DNA of 56,687 nucleotides from an uncultured Pseudanabaenaceae cyanobacterium. GTDB taxonomy: Bacteria > Cyanobacteriota > Cyanobacteriia > PCC-9006 > JAAUQQ01. Positions 16,528-26,425 of this stretch are shown here, in pieces (the first letter of the stretch is position 1; each line of letters opens with the position of its first letter). Below the pieces are notes generated by a model. The model was given only the letters and a program-made list of their open reading frames with translations, did no database searches and was not told the origin of the DNA. The stretch spans positions 1-56,687 of the forward strand of contig CALLAT010000015.1 of NCBI GenBank assembly GCA_938002085.1. The letters run 5' to 3'. The position numbers and the translations under genes are program-made.

Positions 16528-17084
16528 GATCTTCAACTCACTAAATCTCCAAGTTCTTCAAACAAAGCCCAGAAGCCCCCAAGCCCAAAGACCCTGTATT
16601 TCCGCCCACTGATGTACTGCCTCCGAATTCACAGAGTGTCCCTGAACCCTCTAGCATGCGTGCCTTAGGTGGTCTGGTCTGGGCTTACTCGCTGCGCCCA
16701 AACTTCGCGGCTCCAAAAGCTAATTCACCTTGAGCTCGGGTAATATTCCAGGGCTACGAAGCAAACATTTTAATGACAGACCTCTCAACGACGACTCCTA
16801 AATCAGTGAGTCGCCGTTTTCTCTTGTAACCATGAATGGTTCCACTGAGCGCGCTTCCATTCATCTATGGCTATCAAAGCGAACTCGTCTCCAGCGTGAC
16901 AATCCATCAGCTTACCCATGTAATAGTTTGAGGCGTAGTCTCCGCTCACTCCGGCTTTGCGAGACAACCCCAGCCCTAAAGCCTTCTAGAATGCCTGCCA
17001 TGAACAGACTCATTTCCCCCACATCAATGGCAAGCAGTAATGGGGATAGCCAACGGCCTTGCGACCCCCATCTCAGTAATGCCA

Positions 17085-17123
17085 AAAAACACCCTGCTAG
17101 ACAGTCTCTAGCAGGGTGTTTTT
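17085..17123 (-). terminator. Terminator of the Bax-inhibitor-1 gene
   Basis: A 17-bp perfect stem built on ACACCCTGCTAGA and its complement with a 5-nt loop, followed by a T run on the minus strand. The T run on the plus strand is equally good, so it may work both ways. Confidence 0.85.
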
Positions 17124-17158
17124 GTTCGTTGGGGCAGTCGTTCTCAAGAGCTCGAGCT

Positions 17159-17866
17159 TTAGCGGCGACTCATACTCATGACGATGCGCAGGACATACCA
17201 GAACAACAGCGCCACAGAAGCAAATAGCTCCAGTGAGGCCGCCACGTGATGGCGCGTGGAGTAATGCTTCATCACCTTAGAGGTGTCATACAGAATTGCC
17301 ATGGAAGCAAACGCAACCATCGCCGCAGAGAAGAAAAGCCCAAGATTAAAACCAAACAGGGCACCGCAAACCATCACGCCTAAGGCCACAAATCCACCAA
17401 TGCGCAAAAACCCGCCAAGAAAGGAGAAATCCTTCTTAGTCGTGAAAGCAATCATGGTCAGACCGCCAAACATTGCCAGTGTCAAACCTGCAGCAGTGGT
17501 GAGAATATTTTCTGTATTCGGGAATAGCTGAGCTTGGGCAATGAGAGGAACAAAGAGAAATGCCTGGACAAGGATGTAAATTCCTAAACCGGTATATTGC
17601 AGATTCTCGTTATCTGCTTTTGCTGTTAAACCTCGCGCCATCCAGCCGATGAGGGAGAAGGCCCCCATAACGACCAGCCACCCAATTCTTCCACTACTAA
17701 AGATGGCAGCCGCGATGACATCAGCTATGCCGGTTTGGAAAAGGATGTACTCGACCAAAGCAAAGGCCAAAACGGCCCCAGCAACATGGACATAGGTTTT
17801 ACGAATGAATCCAGCCCGCTCCTGGGCAGGGGCTTGAGCCACGGACAGCATGGGCATTACTTTCAA
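17159..17866 (-). CDS. Bax inhibitor-1/YccA family membrane protein
   Basis: A 235-residue protein with seven predicted membrane helices, the BI-1 pattern. Family hallmarks are the loop FTTKKDFSFLGGFL between helices 4 and 5, the ILYDTSKVMKHY segment in the second-last region, and the short basic C-terminus. Bacterial members are pH-sensitive calcium-leak channels (BsYetJ) or FtsH modulators (YccA). The residues after the ATG (MKVMPMLSVAQAPAQERAG) are a short cytosolic tail. It has its own terminator and AGGAG-like sequence upstream. The family assignment is firm; the role in this organism is unknown. Confidence 0.92.
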   Translation of the reverse strand: MKVMPMLSVAQAPAQERAGFIRKTYVHVAGAVLAFALVEYILFQTGIADVIAAAIFSSGRIGWLVVMGAFSLIGWMARGLTAKADNENLQYTGLGIYILVQAFLFVPLIAQAQLFPNTENILTTAAGLTLAMFGGLTMIAFTTKKDFSFLGGFLRIGGFVALGVMVCGALFGFNLGLFFSAAMVAFASMAILYDTSKVMKHYSTRHHVAASLELFASVALLFWYVLRIVMSMSRR

Positions 17867-17985
17867 TCTCCTAGGTAACCCTTTGTAGTTGATAGCTTAG
17901 CCAATATCTACAGAAGCGGAGCCCCATGGCAGTCAAGAATTCATAAATCTCACGATGGTTGAATAGTCTCCAGGCCACTGAGCAC

Positions 17986-18630
17986 CTAGGCGATCGCAGC
18001 AATCTGGGGCCCCTGCTCCTCCTGGCATAGAGGCTGAGCCGCAGCCTGTTCATCTCCCTCATCCGCCTCAACTTCAATCTCAACGGCCTCAGCCAGAACC
18101 ATGAAGTTCAAATAATTCGTTAGTAGATCCAAACTCAAGACTGCCTGACAGCCCGTAGGTCGATAGCTACGCAAAAAGGCTTTACCGGCCTGAGTCAACT
18201 GAACATCTGCGGCTCCTCGCCCTGTCACTTTGATAAATTCTCGTTGCTCCAGCTTCTGCAACAAGTCCTGGCGGGCAGACACGGGGACCTTCGCCACAAT
18301 TTGCTCCACAGCGATCGCCCCTTTACGACAGGACTGAATCACCAACCATTCATCCGGCGTCACGGGTCGGGCCGCCATTTCTAGACGAAAGAGCATCCGC
18401 CCTCGCTGAGTAATGGCGAACCGTTCAATCTGGTTGTGGTAGTCAATCAAGTCCTTGCTTTGGAGAGACTGTGCGATCGCCATCAGCTCACTTTTGGGCA
18501 CTTTCGCCGTCGGCTTAAGCTGCTCAAGGGGAGCACAATAGTCCACTGTCCCCAGCAGTTTGAGCAAAACCTTGAGTTCGACCACAGGAAGAACAAGAGA
18601 TTGAATAGCGCTAGACACAACAGAACTCAT
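17986..18630 (-). CDS. Winged-helix-like protein of unknown function
   Basis: A 214-residue protein from the ATG I prefer (MSSVVSSAIQSLVLPV). The frame itself opens 21 codons earlier, with a poorer N-terminus. It shows repeated winged-helix-like units: PKSELMAIAQSLQSKDLIDY followed by RFAITQRGRMLF, and later RQDLLQKLEQREFIKV followed by VQLTQAGKAFL. The C-terminus is acidic. The pattern suggests a DNA- or protein-binding regulator. It is close to, and in the same direction as, the Bax-inhibitor gene 120 bp downstream. I recognise no named family. Confidence 0.7.
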   Translation of the reverse strand: MSSVVSSAIQSLVLPVVELKVLLKLLGTVDYCAPLEQLKPTAKVPKSELMAIAQSLQSKDLIDYHNQIERFAITQRGRMLFRLEMAARPVTPDEWLVIQSCRKGAIAVEQIVAKVPVSARQDLLQKLEQREFIKVTGRGAADVQLTQAGKAFLRSYRPTGCQAVLSLDLLTNYLNFMVLAEAVEIEVEADEGDEQAAAQPLCQEEQGPQIAAIA

Positions 18631-19969
18631 TGCAGCAAAAGCAGAACAAATGAACGCATCGCCATTGTTCCAAATCGCCTGCTGCGGATGCAATAAAACC
18701 AGCCGGGCTGTTGCACAATGTCATGTTCCAAGCACCATCCCCTAGCCGCAACTTCAGCAACAACCCACAGATGCCCCACAAATCCCTCAATGGGAAAGCC
18801 AAGGGAAGCCAAGAGCAATTTCTATCCACGTAACACGCTTCAAGACTCCAGACAGTTTTGAATTGGCAACGACAGCATGAGGGTTTCAGCATTCTGCCAG
18901 GCGTAGCTGATTTCAAAACTGTCCGAACTGTGGGCTCTTGTAGAGCCGAACAAATATCGGTGGATAGATAGCGGCAGGCAAAAGCGATCAAAAGAACCGC
19001 TATTTAGCCCATAGGCTTCTGGGCAAGACCAGGGCAATCTCCAATTAGATTGGATCATGTACAGTCTCAACTGCAAAGTAATTTTCACTTGACTCATCCA
19101 TTCAGCACCGGAAACGAGGTCCCTTAGCCAGCACCCACATAACAAATCTTTTCCAAATTGAACTTTCCTATTTTGCTCCGTTCTACGAAGTCAACAGCTT
19201 TTAGCCCAGCAGCGTCAATTCCTATCACTAAATAGGTTAGATTCAACATCACTTAAGTGAGGAATAGCAACTCAACAGAATCAACAAGTAAGCTAAAGCA
19301 CTCAAAATATTTAATTCACTCTGTAGGTTCGCCAACAAACAAACTTCAACTGTGTTTCCATTGCCGCACTGAATCTCTTCTTCAGCCTTCAGAATCTACC
19401 TGGGTCCAGCTCAGGAGAGGCTTGTCTAGCGCCCCCAAGAGCCATATAGACCAGACATGAGACTTCTCAGGCATCCCTTCAGATATGGCAAGGTTGACTT
19501 TCCTCAGGATGCGACCGCTATGTAGATTTTCCAGGTCAGCAGGGAATTATAGGCCTGAGCAGCCTTACAAAAAATACATTTAATTGAAGAACGACAAAAA
19601 CCAAGATTTCCTGACATTTTCTTAAAGCATTATTAGGGAAAACAATCGAGTCAGTTTTCGAGTTATCCCGGGGTAAGCATCATCGTCTCTCAGTCATCTT
19701 TCTATTATTTTCACAGCCTATTAAGGCAAAAAGATGGTTCTATTTCTCCAAGCGTTCTCTCTAACAACAGTTATATTTCTAGTCCAAAGCAACAGATTCC
19801 AATAGTCAAACCTCTTAAAATGTTGCCCTCTGCGAATGTGGCGAATTCATCCCCCACAACCGTTCGGCCATTGAAGGGCTGCTATTGCCAGTGAGTCGCT
19901 CAGGTTTCTCCAGCAATCACTTTGGCCTCAACTTCAACTGCATTTGCCACCAGCCCAACCGCACCTACC
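18631..19969. other. Long gene-free region before the GGDEF-EAL gene
   Basis: About 1.3 kb, AT-richer than its surroundings, with many stops in all frames. A minus-strand frame at 18840-19145 has some protein-like patches but no recognisable family and no clear ribosome site, so I leave it out. The region may hold the promoters of the two divergent genes, an untranslated leader or a small RNA. I see no specific RNA structure. Confidence 0.4.
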
Positions 19970-22249
19970 ATGAGACCCGTCATCCTCTGCATTGACGACG
20001 AGGAGCCATCCCTTGCCCCTCTTGTTCAAAAGCTGCATCGCAGCTTGGGCGATCGCTATGACATTCAACTTTCAAGCAGTGGCCAAACTCCTGAGTTGCT
20101 GAACGTTTTGCAAGCGGAGAATCTTGAGCTGCCTCTCGTAATCATGGGCCAGCTCTCTTCTGACTTAACGCCGGAAAGCCTCCTCACAGCCATTCATCAC
20201 GCCTTCTCCCATACCGTCCCGGTTGTCTTAACGAAGCATCAGCCCGCTGAGCCAATTGTCACGAATGAGGCCCCTCCATCTAGATACAACCTGCCTCATC
20301 CCTGGGATGAAGCCGAGCTACTCCTCACGCTCACGGCAGCCCTAAGCGACTACGAGCAGCAAACGGCCGTCTCCCCAGCCACCTTCATTCATTCAAAGAC
20401 CAATCGCGATCGCAGTAACAAGGACCATGCCCTACTCCAGGCGACTCTAGATGCCACGGTAGATGGCATTCTCGCCCTGGACTGCGATGGTCAAATCACC
20501 CATTTCAACCAAGCGCTTCTCAATCTGTTTGCACCAGCATATTGGGCCAGCACTCAACTGAGGCGCAGCCATGATGACCATGCCTCCCTTAGCTTGCGCA
20601 GTGATCCTCACGAAAGCTTGCACAGCAATCGCGAACAAATCATTCCCCTGCTAACCCAGTGGCTTCAAAGCTCTCCTCAGCTATGGGAGCAACTGATGAC
20701 CCAACGATTTAGCCAAGGCCGCTCAGCCCCAAGCGAAGCAGCGGTTTCCCAGGCGATCGCCGAAGCGAAAGGTCTCTGCGAGCCTCACATCACAAGCATC
20801 CGCCTCGCGAATGGACGCAGCCTGGAATACCAGAGCCAACTCCAATGGGTGGGAAACCAAATCGTGGGGCAAGTTTGGAGCTTCCACGATGTCACCGAAC
20901 GCCAACGCAACGAAGCCCTGATTCGCTATCAAGCCCACCATGACTTTCTCACCGGCATTGCCAACCGCTTTAAGTTCAACGATGTCTTAGATGAGATGTT
21001 GGCCCAGGCCGCAGAAGAGCAGACTGAACTCGCTGTCCTGTTCATTGATCTCGATCGCTTCAAAATCATCAACGATAGCCTGGGCCACAGCATTGGTGAT
21101 GAACTGCTCAAGCACTTTGTCCAGCGACTCCAGCGCATCCGTCGCCCTGGCGAATTAATGGCACGCTGGGGCGGGGATGAGTTCACGATGGTCGTGGGCA
21201 ACTTAGCTGAGACCGACGGAGCCACCCAAGCAGCTCGGCGTATTCTGTCCATCTTGCAGCGCCCCTTCGAAGTCCAAGGGCACCAGTTGCGGATCAATGT
21301 CAGCATCGGCATTGCCCAATATCCCCAGGATGGGACCTCGGCAGAGCTGTTGCTCAAACGGGCAGATCTGGCGCTCTATGAGGTGAAGGCAGAAGGGCGA
21401 AACGGCTATCAGCATTACCATCCCCAATTGGACAAAAAGGGGCAGGCTTTATTTGCGATCGAAAGCGCCCTGCACAAGGCCCTGGAGCGTAATGAGCTCA
21501 GCCTCCATTACCAACCCCAACTCGATAGCAACACAGGTCAAATCACCCATATGGAAGCCTTGTTGCGCTGGCAGCACCCCACTTTAGGGAATATTCCTCC
21601 CCAACAATTCATCACCATCGCAGAGCAAAATGGCCTGATTTTCTCCCTCGGCGAATGGGTCCTGACCGAAGCTTGTCGCCAGACTAAGGCTTGGCAACGC
21701 ATGGGCTTTGAGACCTTAAAGATGTGCGTGAATCTTTCTCCCCTTCAGCTATCCCAAACCAACCTGCCCCAGATGATCCAGCAGGTTTTGCATAAAACGG
21801 GGCTCGATCCCCAATGGCTTGAGCTAGAGATCACGGAGTCTGCGGCGCTGCGCAACGAGCATGTCATCAAGGATGTGCTGGATTCGCTACAACAGTTGGG
21901 ACTAGAACTCGCCTTGGATGATTTTGGAACAGGCTATTCATCCTTGAGCTACGCCAAACAACTACCGTTTGACACGCTCAAGCTTGACCAGTCCTTTGTG
22001 CGAGATTTGATGACGAATCACAGTGATGGGGTGATTGTGCAGGCGGTGTTAGCCATGGGTAAGGGTCTCCAGCGACGGGTGGTGGCAGAAGGGGTGGAAA
22101 CGGAAGCATTACGAGATTTACTTCAGTCCTGGGGCTGTCGCTATCTTCAGGGCTATTGGTTTAGCCGTCCTTTGCCCACCCAGCAGGCGACCGACCTATT
22201 GCTTCAGCAACAGCAGTCTTTCATGCAGGTTACTGAAGCAAAGGTGTGA
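19970..22249 (+). CDS. Receiver/PAS/GGDEF/EAL cyclic-di-GMP protein
   Basis: A protein of about 759 residues from the ATG (MRPVILCIDDEEPS). The frame extends 16 codons to a TTG. Order: receiver-like domain with the acidic pocket CIDDEE but no clear phospho-Asp in the usual LxDxxMP motif (VIMGQLSSDL instead); PAS (LDATVDGILALDCDGQITHFN); GGDEF with an intact ARWGGDEFTMV; EAL with MEALLRWQHP, DDFGTGYSSL and AEGVET intact. The inhibitory RxxD site before GGDEF reads RPGE, so product inhibition may be weak. Both synthesis and breakdown of c-di-GMP look possible. In cyanobacteria this messenger affects motility and aggregation. There is no obvious export signal, so the protein is cytosolic. Confidence 0.92.
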   Translation: MRPVILCIDDEEPSLAPLVQKLHRSLGDRYDIQLSSSGQTPELLNVLQAENLELPLVIMGQLSSDLTPESLLTAIHHAFSHTVPVVLTKHQPAEPIVTNEAPPSRYNLPHPWDEAELLLTLTAALSDYEQQTAVSPATFIHSKTNRDRSNKDHALLQATLDATVDGILALDCDGQITHFNQALLNLFAPAYWASTQLRRSHDDHASLSLRSDPHESLHSNREQIIPLLTQWLQSSPQLWEQLMTQRFSQGRSAPSEAAVSQAIAEAKGLCEPHITSIRLANGRSLEYQSQLQWVGNQIVGQVWSFHDVTERQRNEALIRYQAHHDFLTGIANRFKFNDVLDEMLAQAAEEQTELAVLFIDLDRFKIINDSLGHSIGDELLKHFVQRLQRIRRPGELMARWGGDEFTMVVGNLAETDGATQAARRILSILQRPFEVQGHQLRINVSIGIAQYPQDGTSAELLLKRADLALYEVKAEGRNGYQHYHPQLDKKGQALFAIESALHKALERNELSLHYQPQLDSNTGQITHMEALLRWQHPTLGNIPPQQFITIAEQNGLIFSLGEWVLTEACRQTKAWQRMGFETLKMCVNLSPLQLSQTNLPQMIQQVLHKTGLDPQWLELEITESAALRNEHVIKDVLDSLQQLGLELALDDFGTGYSSLSYAKQLPFDTLKLDQSFVRDLMTNHSDGVIVQAVLAMGKGLQRRVVAEGVETEALRDLLQSWGCRYLQGYWFSRPLPTQQATDLLLQQQQSFMQVTEAKV

Positions 22250-22515
22250 AGCTGGATGAGGCCAGTCCAGACCTCTACAGCCGCTGCGGCGGCCCCCAGG
22301 CGAAGTCCGCCCAATCAACCTTAGAATCAGTAGCCTCACTCCCTTATAGGACATAGAGCCATGATTCTGTTGATTGTCCAGACTTCAGAGCAAAACGGCT
22401 TTTCAATAATTGTTGCAAAGACAACTCGGGCGTCATCCAACCAATAATCTCCGCTGCTAAACATTTCATCAACAATGGCCAAGGGAAGACTAGAACAGCC
22501 GATATTTTCTCTGGT

Positions 22516-22788
22516 CTAGGCCGCTCGTCGATCAATCTCAAACGGCACAGAAGGAGGAAGGGAAATACCAAAGCCAGCCTTGCCGTAGTTATCTGCATCC
22601 GTGATTTGGCGATCGCCCTCATTGATACAACCCGCTGATGCAGCAAAGCGGCAGACCCTTGCGTAGAGACGCTCCCTACTCCCAGCGGGTCCAGCATTAA
22701 AGTGAACTTTGCCCTCATTATCAATAGACACACCGCAAACCGGACAGGTTTGGCAGTTGGGGGGTAAAGACTTTGGGGTGGAAGGCAT
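22516..22788 (-). CDS. Small protein with CPVCG motif, unknown function
   Basis: A 90-residue protein with a C-rich start (CQTCPVCG) and two later cysteines (RVCRF and AGCIN) that could complete a zinc site. The central part VHFNAGPAGSRERLYARVCRF and GCINEGD recalls a family seen in cyanobacterial genomes but without a known function. The ATG start is clear and the composition is protein-like. An overlapping minus-strand frame in another register is a shadow. Confidence 0.7.
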   Translation of the reverse strand: MPSTPKSLPPNCQTCPVCGVSIDNEGKVHFNAGPAGSRERLYARVCRFAASAGCINEGDRQITDADNYGKAGFGISLPPSVPFEIDRRAA

Positions 22789-22936
22789 AACGCATATTCC
22801 AAACTCATCTGCCGGGATTGTAACGATCTAAAACTAGAGTCGTCGTATTCTCTGCGACAGAACTGAGAAAGGATTCTACGGAGAAGGCTGCACTCTTTGG
22901 CTCTCCCTAGCCCTCATATGGATACCCCTCCCCTCG

Positions 22937-23119
22937 TCAATTATCGTTTGAGGTTGTTGAAGGGCGACGTCTGCGGCAGCGATCGCTGCAATATTTCACT
23001 TCATCCCAGCAGTCCGCCCATTTTTTGCGCCATTCGAAGGGGCGATCGCACACCACGCAAACCTTGCTCGGCAAATTGGACTTCGTCGGCTTCTTTTTCT
23101 TGTTCTTGCCGTGGGCCAT
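22937..23119 (-). CDS. DUF2256 zinc-binding-like small protein
   Basis: A 60-residue protein starting [17 protein letters not shown]. It has the DUF2256 pattern: a lysine-rich N-terminus, then [20 protein letters not shown], then [12 protein letters not shown]. Four of its cysteines (CVVC and CSDRC) can bind zinc. The frame extends upstream to 23266, but that part has an unlikely composition and the ATG here matches the family's start. The family is widespread; its function is not established. Confidence 0.85.
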   Translation of the reverse strand: MAHGKNKKKKPTKSNLPSKVCVVCDRPFEWRKKWADCWDEVKYCSDRCRRRRPSTTSNDN

Positions 23120-23320
23120 GGATCTTGAGTGATGAGGAACGGAGGTGAGCCTCCATCTTAAATATGCCTTGCTCAACCTGCCGCCTCCCTGGCCTATCCC
23201 GATGGGCCAACCATGACGAACTAAACATGACGAAAGCCAACTTCCGCCCCAGCTCGCCAGCTCCATCGGTAATAATCAACAAAGCGAGACTGCCCAGTCC
23301 TTTCATCCCAGCCATTAACC

Positions 23321-24193
23321 ATGCTGTCGAACGCCAAACTGTCCCTAAAACGACTCGTTAAGCTACGCAATTTCGTTTTAGTTAGCCTGATGGCGCTGTT
23401 GCTCTCCGGCTGCGTCAACTACGACGTAGGGGTCCATTTCGACAATCAGCATTCCGGCCAGTTTACGCAAACCGTGAAACTGGGCGATCGCCTCGCCGCC
23501 ATCAACGGCATCAGCGCCCAGCAATGGCTCGACAGTTTAGACGAGCGGGCTCGCAAGCTCCAGGGCAACACCCAGCGCATTTCCCATAACGAACTCCAAG
23601 TCAGCATTCCCTTCACCACCGACAAAGACTTCGTCAAAAAATTCAATCGCTTCTTTGAAGGCCAGCCCGCCGCCTCAGATCTGATTGAGACCCCTAATGT
23701 CAGCGCCCAGGTAGCCCTGCAACAGGCCAACTGGCTCCTCATCCTACGCAATCACATCACCCTCGATGTGGACTTGACCAGTCTGGGCATCAACTCAGAC
23801 GAGGAAGGCATGTTGGTGAATCCTGGCAACCTGCTCAACTTGGACTTCCATGTGGATGCCCCTTGGGGAGCCAAGTATAAGCTGCGGGGTCCCAATGCCA
23901 TCGCCGGAGAAGACCTACCCAATGGCATGGTCTGGCATATGCTGCCCGGTCAGCTCAACCACATCGAAGGTTACTTCTGGATGCCCAGCCCCTTGGGTCT
24001 CTATAGCTTGGGTGTGATTGGCCTGGTGGTAGGCGCAACCTATCTCAAGAAGTGGAAAGACCAGAAAGCAGCGGAAGCCGCATCTGGAGAGAAAGCCGAT
24101 GCAGCGATCGCCACCGCTCAAAAGAGTGAGGCATCCGCTGATGCCAGCGAAGAAGCAAACGAAACCGAAACCGCCGAGGAAGCCCAGGCCTAA
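23321..24193 (+). CDS. DUF3153 lipoprotein
   Basis: A 290-residue protein with a lipoprotein signal (LMALLLSGC, Cys near residue 31), a DUF3153-type domain, one C-terminal membrane helix (LGLYSLGVIGLVVGATYL) and an Ala/Glu-rich charged tail. DUF3153 is common in cyanobacteria and lacks an assigned function. The arrangement (lipid anchor, domain outside, helix, charged cytosolic tail) suggests an envelope or thylakoid protein. The MlaE-type permease gene follows by 56 bp in the same direction and may be co-transcribed. Confidence 0.82.
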   Translation: MLSNAKLSLKRLVKLRNFVLVSLMALLLSGCVNYDVGVHFDNQHSGQFTQTVKLGDRLAAINGISAQQWLDSLDERARKLQGNTQRISHNELQVSIPFTTDKDFVKKFNRFFEGQPAASDLIETPNVSAQVALQQANWLLILRNHITLDVDLTSLGINSDEEGMLVNPGNLLNLDFHVDAPWGAKYKLRGPNAIAGEDLPNGMVWHMLPGQLNHIEGYFWMPSPLGLYSLGVIGLVVGATYLKKWKDQKAAEAASGEKADAAIATAQKSEASADASEEANETETAEEAQA

Positions 24194-24249
24194 CCTGACC
24201 CTAGACCGGCATCAAACTCCAATCAGACCCGGGTATTAGGTCTACTCCC

Positions 24250-25080
24250 ATGGCCCCTCCCTCCCCGAAGCCGAATTCCCCGACCCCAGTACCTCTTCAA
24301 TCCAGACAGTATCCCCTCAAGCAAGCTGCCCCCAAAGGCCTCCGCAGACTGGGCATCGCAGGTTTACTGGGGGGACAAGTGCTGCTGAGATTGCTCAAGG
24401 GCAAGCTCCAACTGCGCAATCTGATGGAGCATTTGGTCACGGTCGGGCCTGGCTCCATCGGCGCCGTCCTGCTGATCAATGGCTTCGCTGGCATGATTTT
24501 CACCGTGCAGACCGCTCGGGAAATGGCCAGGTTGGGCGCTTTAGAAGCCGTCGGCGGTGCTTTCGCCATGGCCTTCTGCCGAGAGCTAGCTCCAGTGCTG
24601 ACGGCGGGGGTCGTGGCGGGGCAGGTAGGCGCAGCCTTCGCGGCAGAGCTGGGAGCCATGCGGGTCACGGAGCAGATCGATGCGCTGCTGATGATGCGCA
24701 CAGATCCGGTGGATTATTTGGTCGTGCCCAGGGTGGTGGCTACCTGTGTGATGCTGCCGATTTTGACGATGTTTGCGATCGCCTCGGGCTTATTGGGAGG
24801 AACGGCGATCGCCTACCAAGCCTATGGACAACAACCGGGCACCTTCCTAGGAGCAGCCAACGCATTTTTAACCCTAGACGATCTCTTTGCCGTGCTCCTC
24901 AAGGCCCTAATGTTCGGCCTGATTGTCTCCGTAGTGGGCTGTAGCTGGGGACTGACGACTTGGGGCGGTGCCAAAGGCGTCGGCGAGTCAGCCACCTCAG
25001 CAGTTGTGATGATTTGGATCGGCATCTTTATGGCAGATTTTGCCTTATCCCTATGGCTCTTTGGGACATTGCCGACTTAA
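24250..25080 (+). CDS. MlaE-family lipid ABC transporter permease
   Basis: A 276-residue integral membrane protein of the MlaE/TGD1 family, the permease of a transporter that moves phospholipids between envelope membranes. Typical features are the periplasmic-face amphipathic stretch FAGMIFTVQTAREMARLGA, the conserved ELAPVLTAGVVAGQVGAAFAAELG in pieces, and the EQIDAL(L)MMRTDPVDYLV loop. The MlaF ATPase and MlaD-like partner genes are not in the window, as is usual in cyanobacteria, where these genes are scattered. Confidence 0.93.
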   Translation: MAPPSPKPNSPTPVPLQSRQYPLKQAAPKGLRRLGIAGLLGGQVLLRLLKGKLQLRNLMEHLVTVGPGSIGAVLLINGFAGMIFTVQTAREMARLGALEAVGGAFAMAFCRELAPVLTAGVVAGQVGAAFAAELGAMRVTEQIDALLMMRTDPVDYLVVPRVVATCVMLPILTMFAIASGLLGGTAIAYQAYGQQPGTFLGAANAFLTLDDLFAVLLKALMFGLIVSVVGCSWGLTTWGGAKGVGESATSAVVMIWIGIFMADFALSLWLFGTLPT

Positions 25081-25113
25081 AACGTTCTTTAAGTCGGCTC
25101 GCTTTGCCTCTCG

Positions 25114-25153
25114 CTCCCCTTCTCTCTTCAGGAGAAGGGGCTGGGGGATGAGG
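25114..25153. repeat. Palindromic intergenic repeat between convergent genes
   Basis: A 9-bp stem (25116-25124 with 25132-25140, loop 7 nt) is followed by CTGGGGGATGAGG. Hairpins of this CCCTTCTC/GAGAAGGGG type with a G-rich tail recur in intergenic DNA of many cyanobacteria. There is no T run, so termination is uncertain. Confidence 0.5.
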
Positions 25154-25164
25154 AAGCTTTGTCT

Positions 25165-25599
25165 CTAAGCCAACGCCGCCAGCACATCCGCCGCATGGGT
25201 CGCGGTCTGCACCGAATCCATCACATGGGAAATGTTGCCCTCACCATCAATAATGTAAGTCACGCGCTTGGCATAGCCGCCGCCTTCCACATCATAGGCC
25301 TTCGTAATTGCGCCATCCTTATCCACAACGAGGGTGAAGGGCAAGTTGTACTTCTCCTTAAACGCCTGGTGGGACGTCGCATCATCCATGCTCACCCCCA
25401 GAACCTTAATATCCTTGCTTGAGTAATCTGCTTCGGCATCGCGGAAGCTGCAAGCCTGCTTGGTGCAACCCGGTGTGTCGTCCTTGGGATAGAAATACAT
25501 CACCACGGTCTTACCTTTGAAATCCGCCAGGGAAACAGGCTGGCCCGCTTCATCGGTAGAACTAAAGTTCGGGGCCTGGGTGCCAACAGATAGGGTCAT
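25165..25599 (-). CDS. Peroxiredoxin, PrxQ/BCP type
   Basis: A 144-residue thiol peroxidase from the ATG in MTLSVGTQAPNF. The frame extends 39 codons upstream with an unlikely composition. The motif DTPGCTKQACSF places the peroxidatic Cys at 45 and the resolving Cys at 50, the 5-residue spacing of PrxQ, an atypical two-cysteine enzyme. PrxQ reduces hydrogen and alkyl peroxides with thioredoxin. No transit or signal sequence, so it is cytosolic. It is convergent with the MlaE permease gene. Confidence 0.93.
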   Translation of the reverse strand: MTLSVGTQAPNFSSTDEAGQPVSLADFKGKTVVMYFYPKDDTPGCTKQACSFRDAEADYSSKDIKVLGVSMDDATSHQAFKEKYNLPFTLVVDKDGAITKAYDVEGGGYAKRVTYIIDGEGNISHVMDSVQTATHAADVLAALA

Positions 25600-26053
25600 G
25601 GGAGGGGCGTCCAAATACTGTTTTGAGGATTGACCAATCAGCCCAGCACAATAGCCGTAACTTGATTGGCCCCCCATTATTATGGGGCAGATTGCAGCAG
25701 CGGTTGAACGTAACAATCAAGCCGCCTCTAGGGCAGGTTCGTCGCATTCGACCCTGCAATTGGGCATGCTCAGGAAAACTGTCCACTTGCTGCGATCGCC
25801 CCCCAAGCTTCTACCCGTCCCCAGCTTCTTTTCCTGTCCTATATACTTTCAGGGCATTTAAAGGCATCCTATAGGCGACTCTAGCCCCTGCGGCTGTAAG
25901 TGCGATGTTTAGAGTCAGCCCGGCCTGCCTGATTGAGACGGTTCTCCTTGGAGGCCACCTCGGCTCCATCATTACCCTCGGTCAGTCACAGTCCATCGCC
26001 CCATCTGCGACGCATCTATCTCCAGACGGCCCTATTTTTGACTCCGACCCACC
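25600..26053. other. Divergent promoter region of PrxQ and the roadblock gene
   Basis: About 450 bp. No gene was recognised; small frames here have unlikely compositions. It should contain promoters for both flanking genes. Confidence 0.4.
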
Positions 26054-26425
26054 ATGGCCATCAATACCCAAAAGCTGAGCAGCGTTCTCCAAGACTTCGT
26101 AACCTCCACCAGTGACATTCAGGGCGCGGCCCTGGTCACCCCCGACGGCTTACCCCTCGCCTCAACCCTGCCCGCAGGCATGGATGAAGAGCGGGTCGCC
26201 GCCATGTCCGCCGCCATGCTCTCCCTCGCGGAACGCATTGGCATGGAGCTGTCCCGTGGCCAAATTGATCGGATCTACGTCGAAGGCGACCAAGGCTATG
26301 GCGTACTGACTAGCTGTGGCGAAGATGCGGTCTTCCTGGTTCTCGCCAGCCAGGCGGCTAAACAGGGCTTACTGATGTTAGAAATCAAACGTGCCCTTGC
26401 AGAACTCAAGCTAGCCTTGATGTAA
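26054..26425 (+). CDS. Roadblock/LC7 domain protein (MglB-like)
   Basis: A 123-residue single-domain protein with the roadblock/LC7 pattern: an N-terminal helix (KLSSVLQDFVTSTSDIQG), the strand pair AALVTPDGLPLAST, a central helix (EERVAAMSAAMLSLAERIG) and the strands RIYVEGDQGYGVLTS. Bacterial members such as MglB act as GTPase-activating partners of small GTPases. The next gene, 174 bp downstream in the same direction, encodes an MglA-like GTPase, which supports this role. Confidence 0.9.
   Translation: MAINTQKLSSVLQDFVTSTSDIQGAALVTPDGLPLASTLPAGMDEERVAAMSAAMLSLAERIGMELSRGQIDRIYVEGDQGYGVLTSCGEDAVFLVLASQAAKQGLLMLEIKRALAELKLALM

Larger units (their letters stand above)
16464..17158. other. 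Intergenic region between convergent genes
   Basis: About 700 bp with two good terminators, one for each flanking gene, and a weaker hairpin near 16788-16820. The long plus-strand ORF in it has an unlikely composition (rich in Arg, Ser, Pro and His) and runs through the minus-strand terminator, so I do not call it. Confidence 0.4.

Noticed and set aside
16832-17227. 131-codon plus-strand ORF in the intergenic region
   Set aside because: Arg/Ser/Pro-rich composition, no recognisable family, and it runs through the terminator of the opposite-strand Bax-inhibitor gene.
18840-19145. 101-codon minus-strand ORF in the long gap
   Set aside because: A few protein-like patches but no family match known to me, no ribosome site, and no conserved neighbours; left as uncertain.
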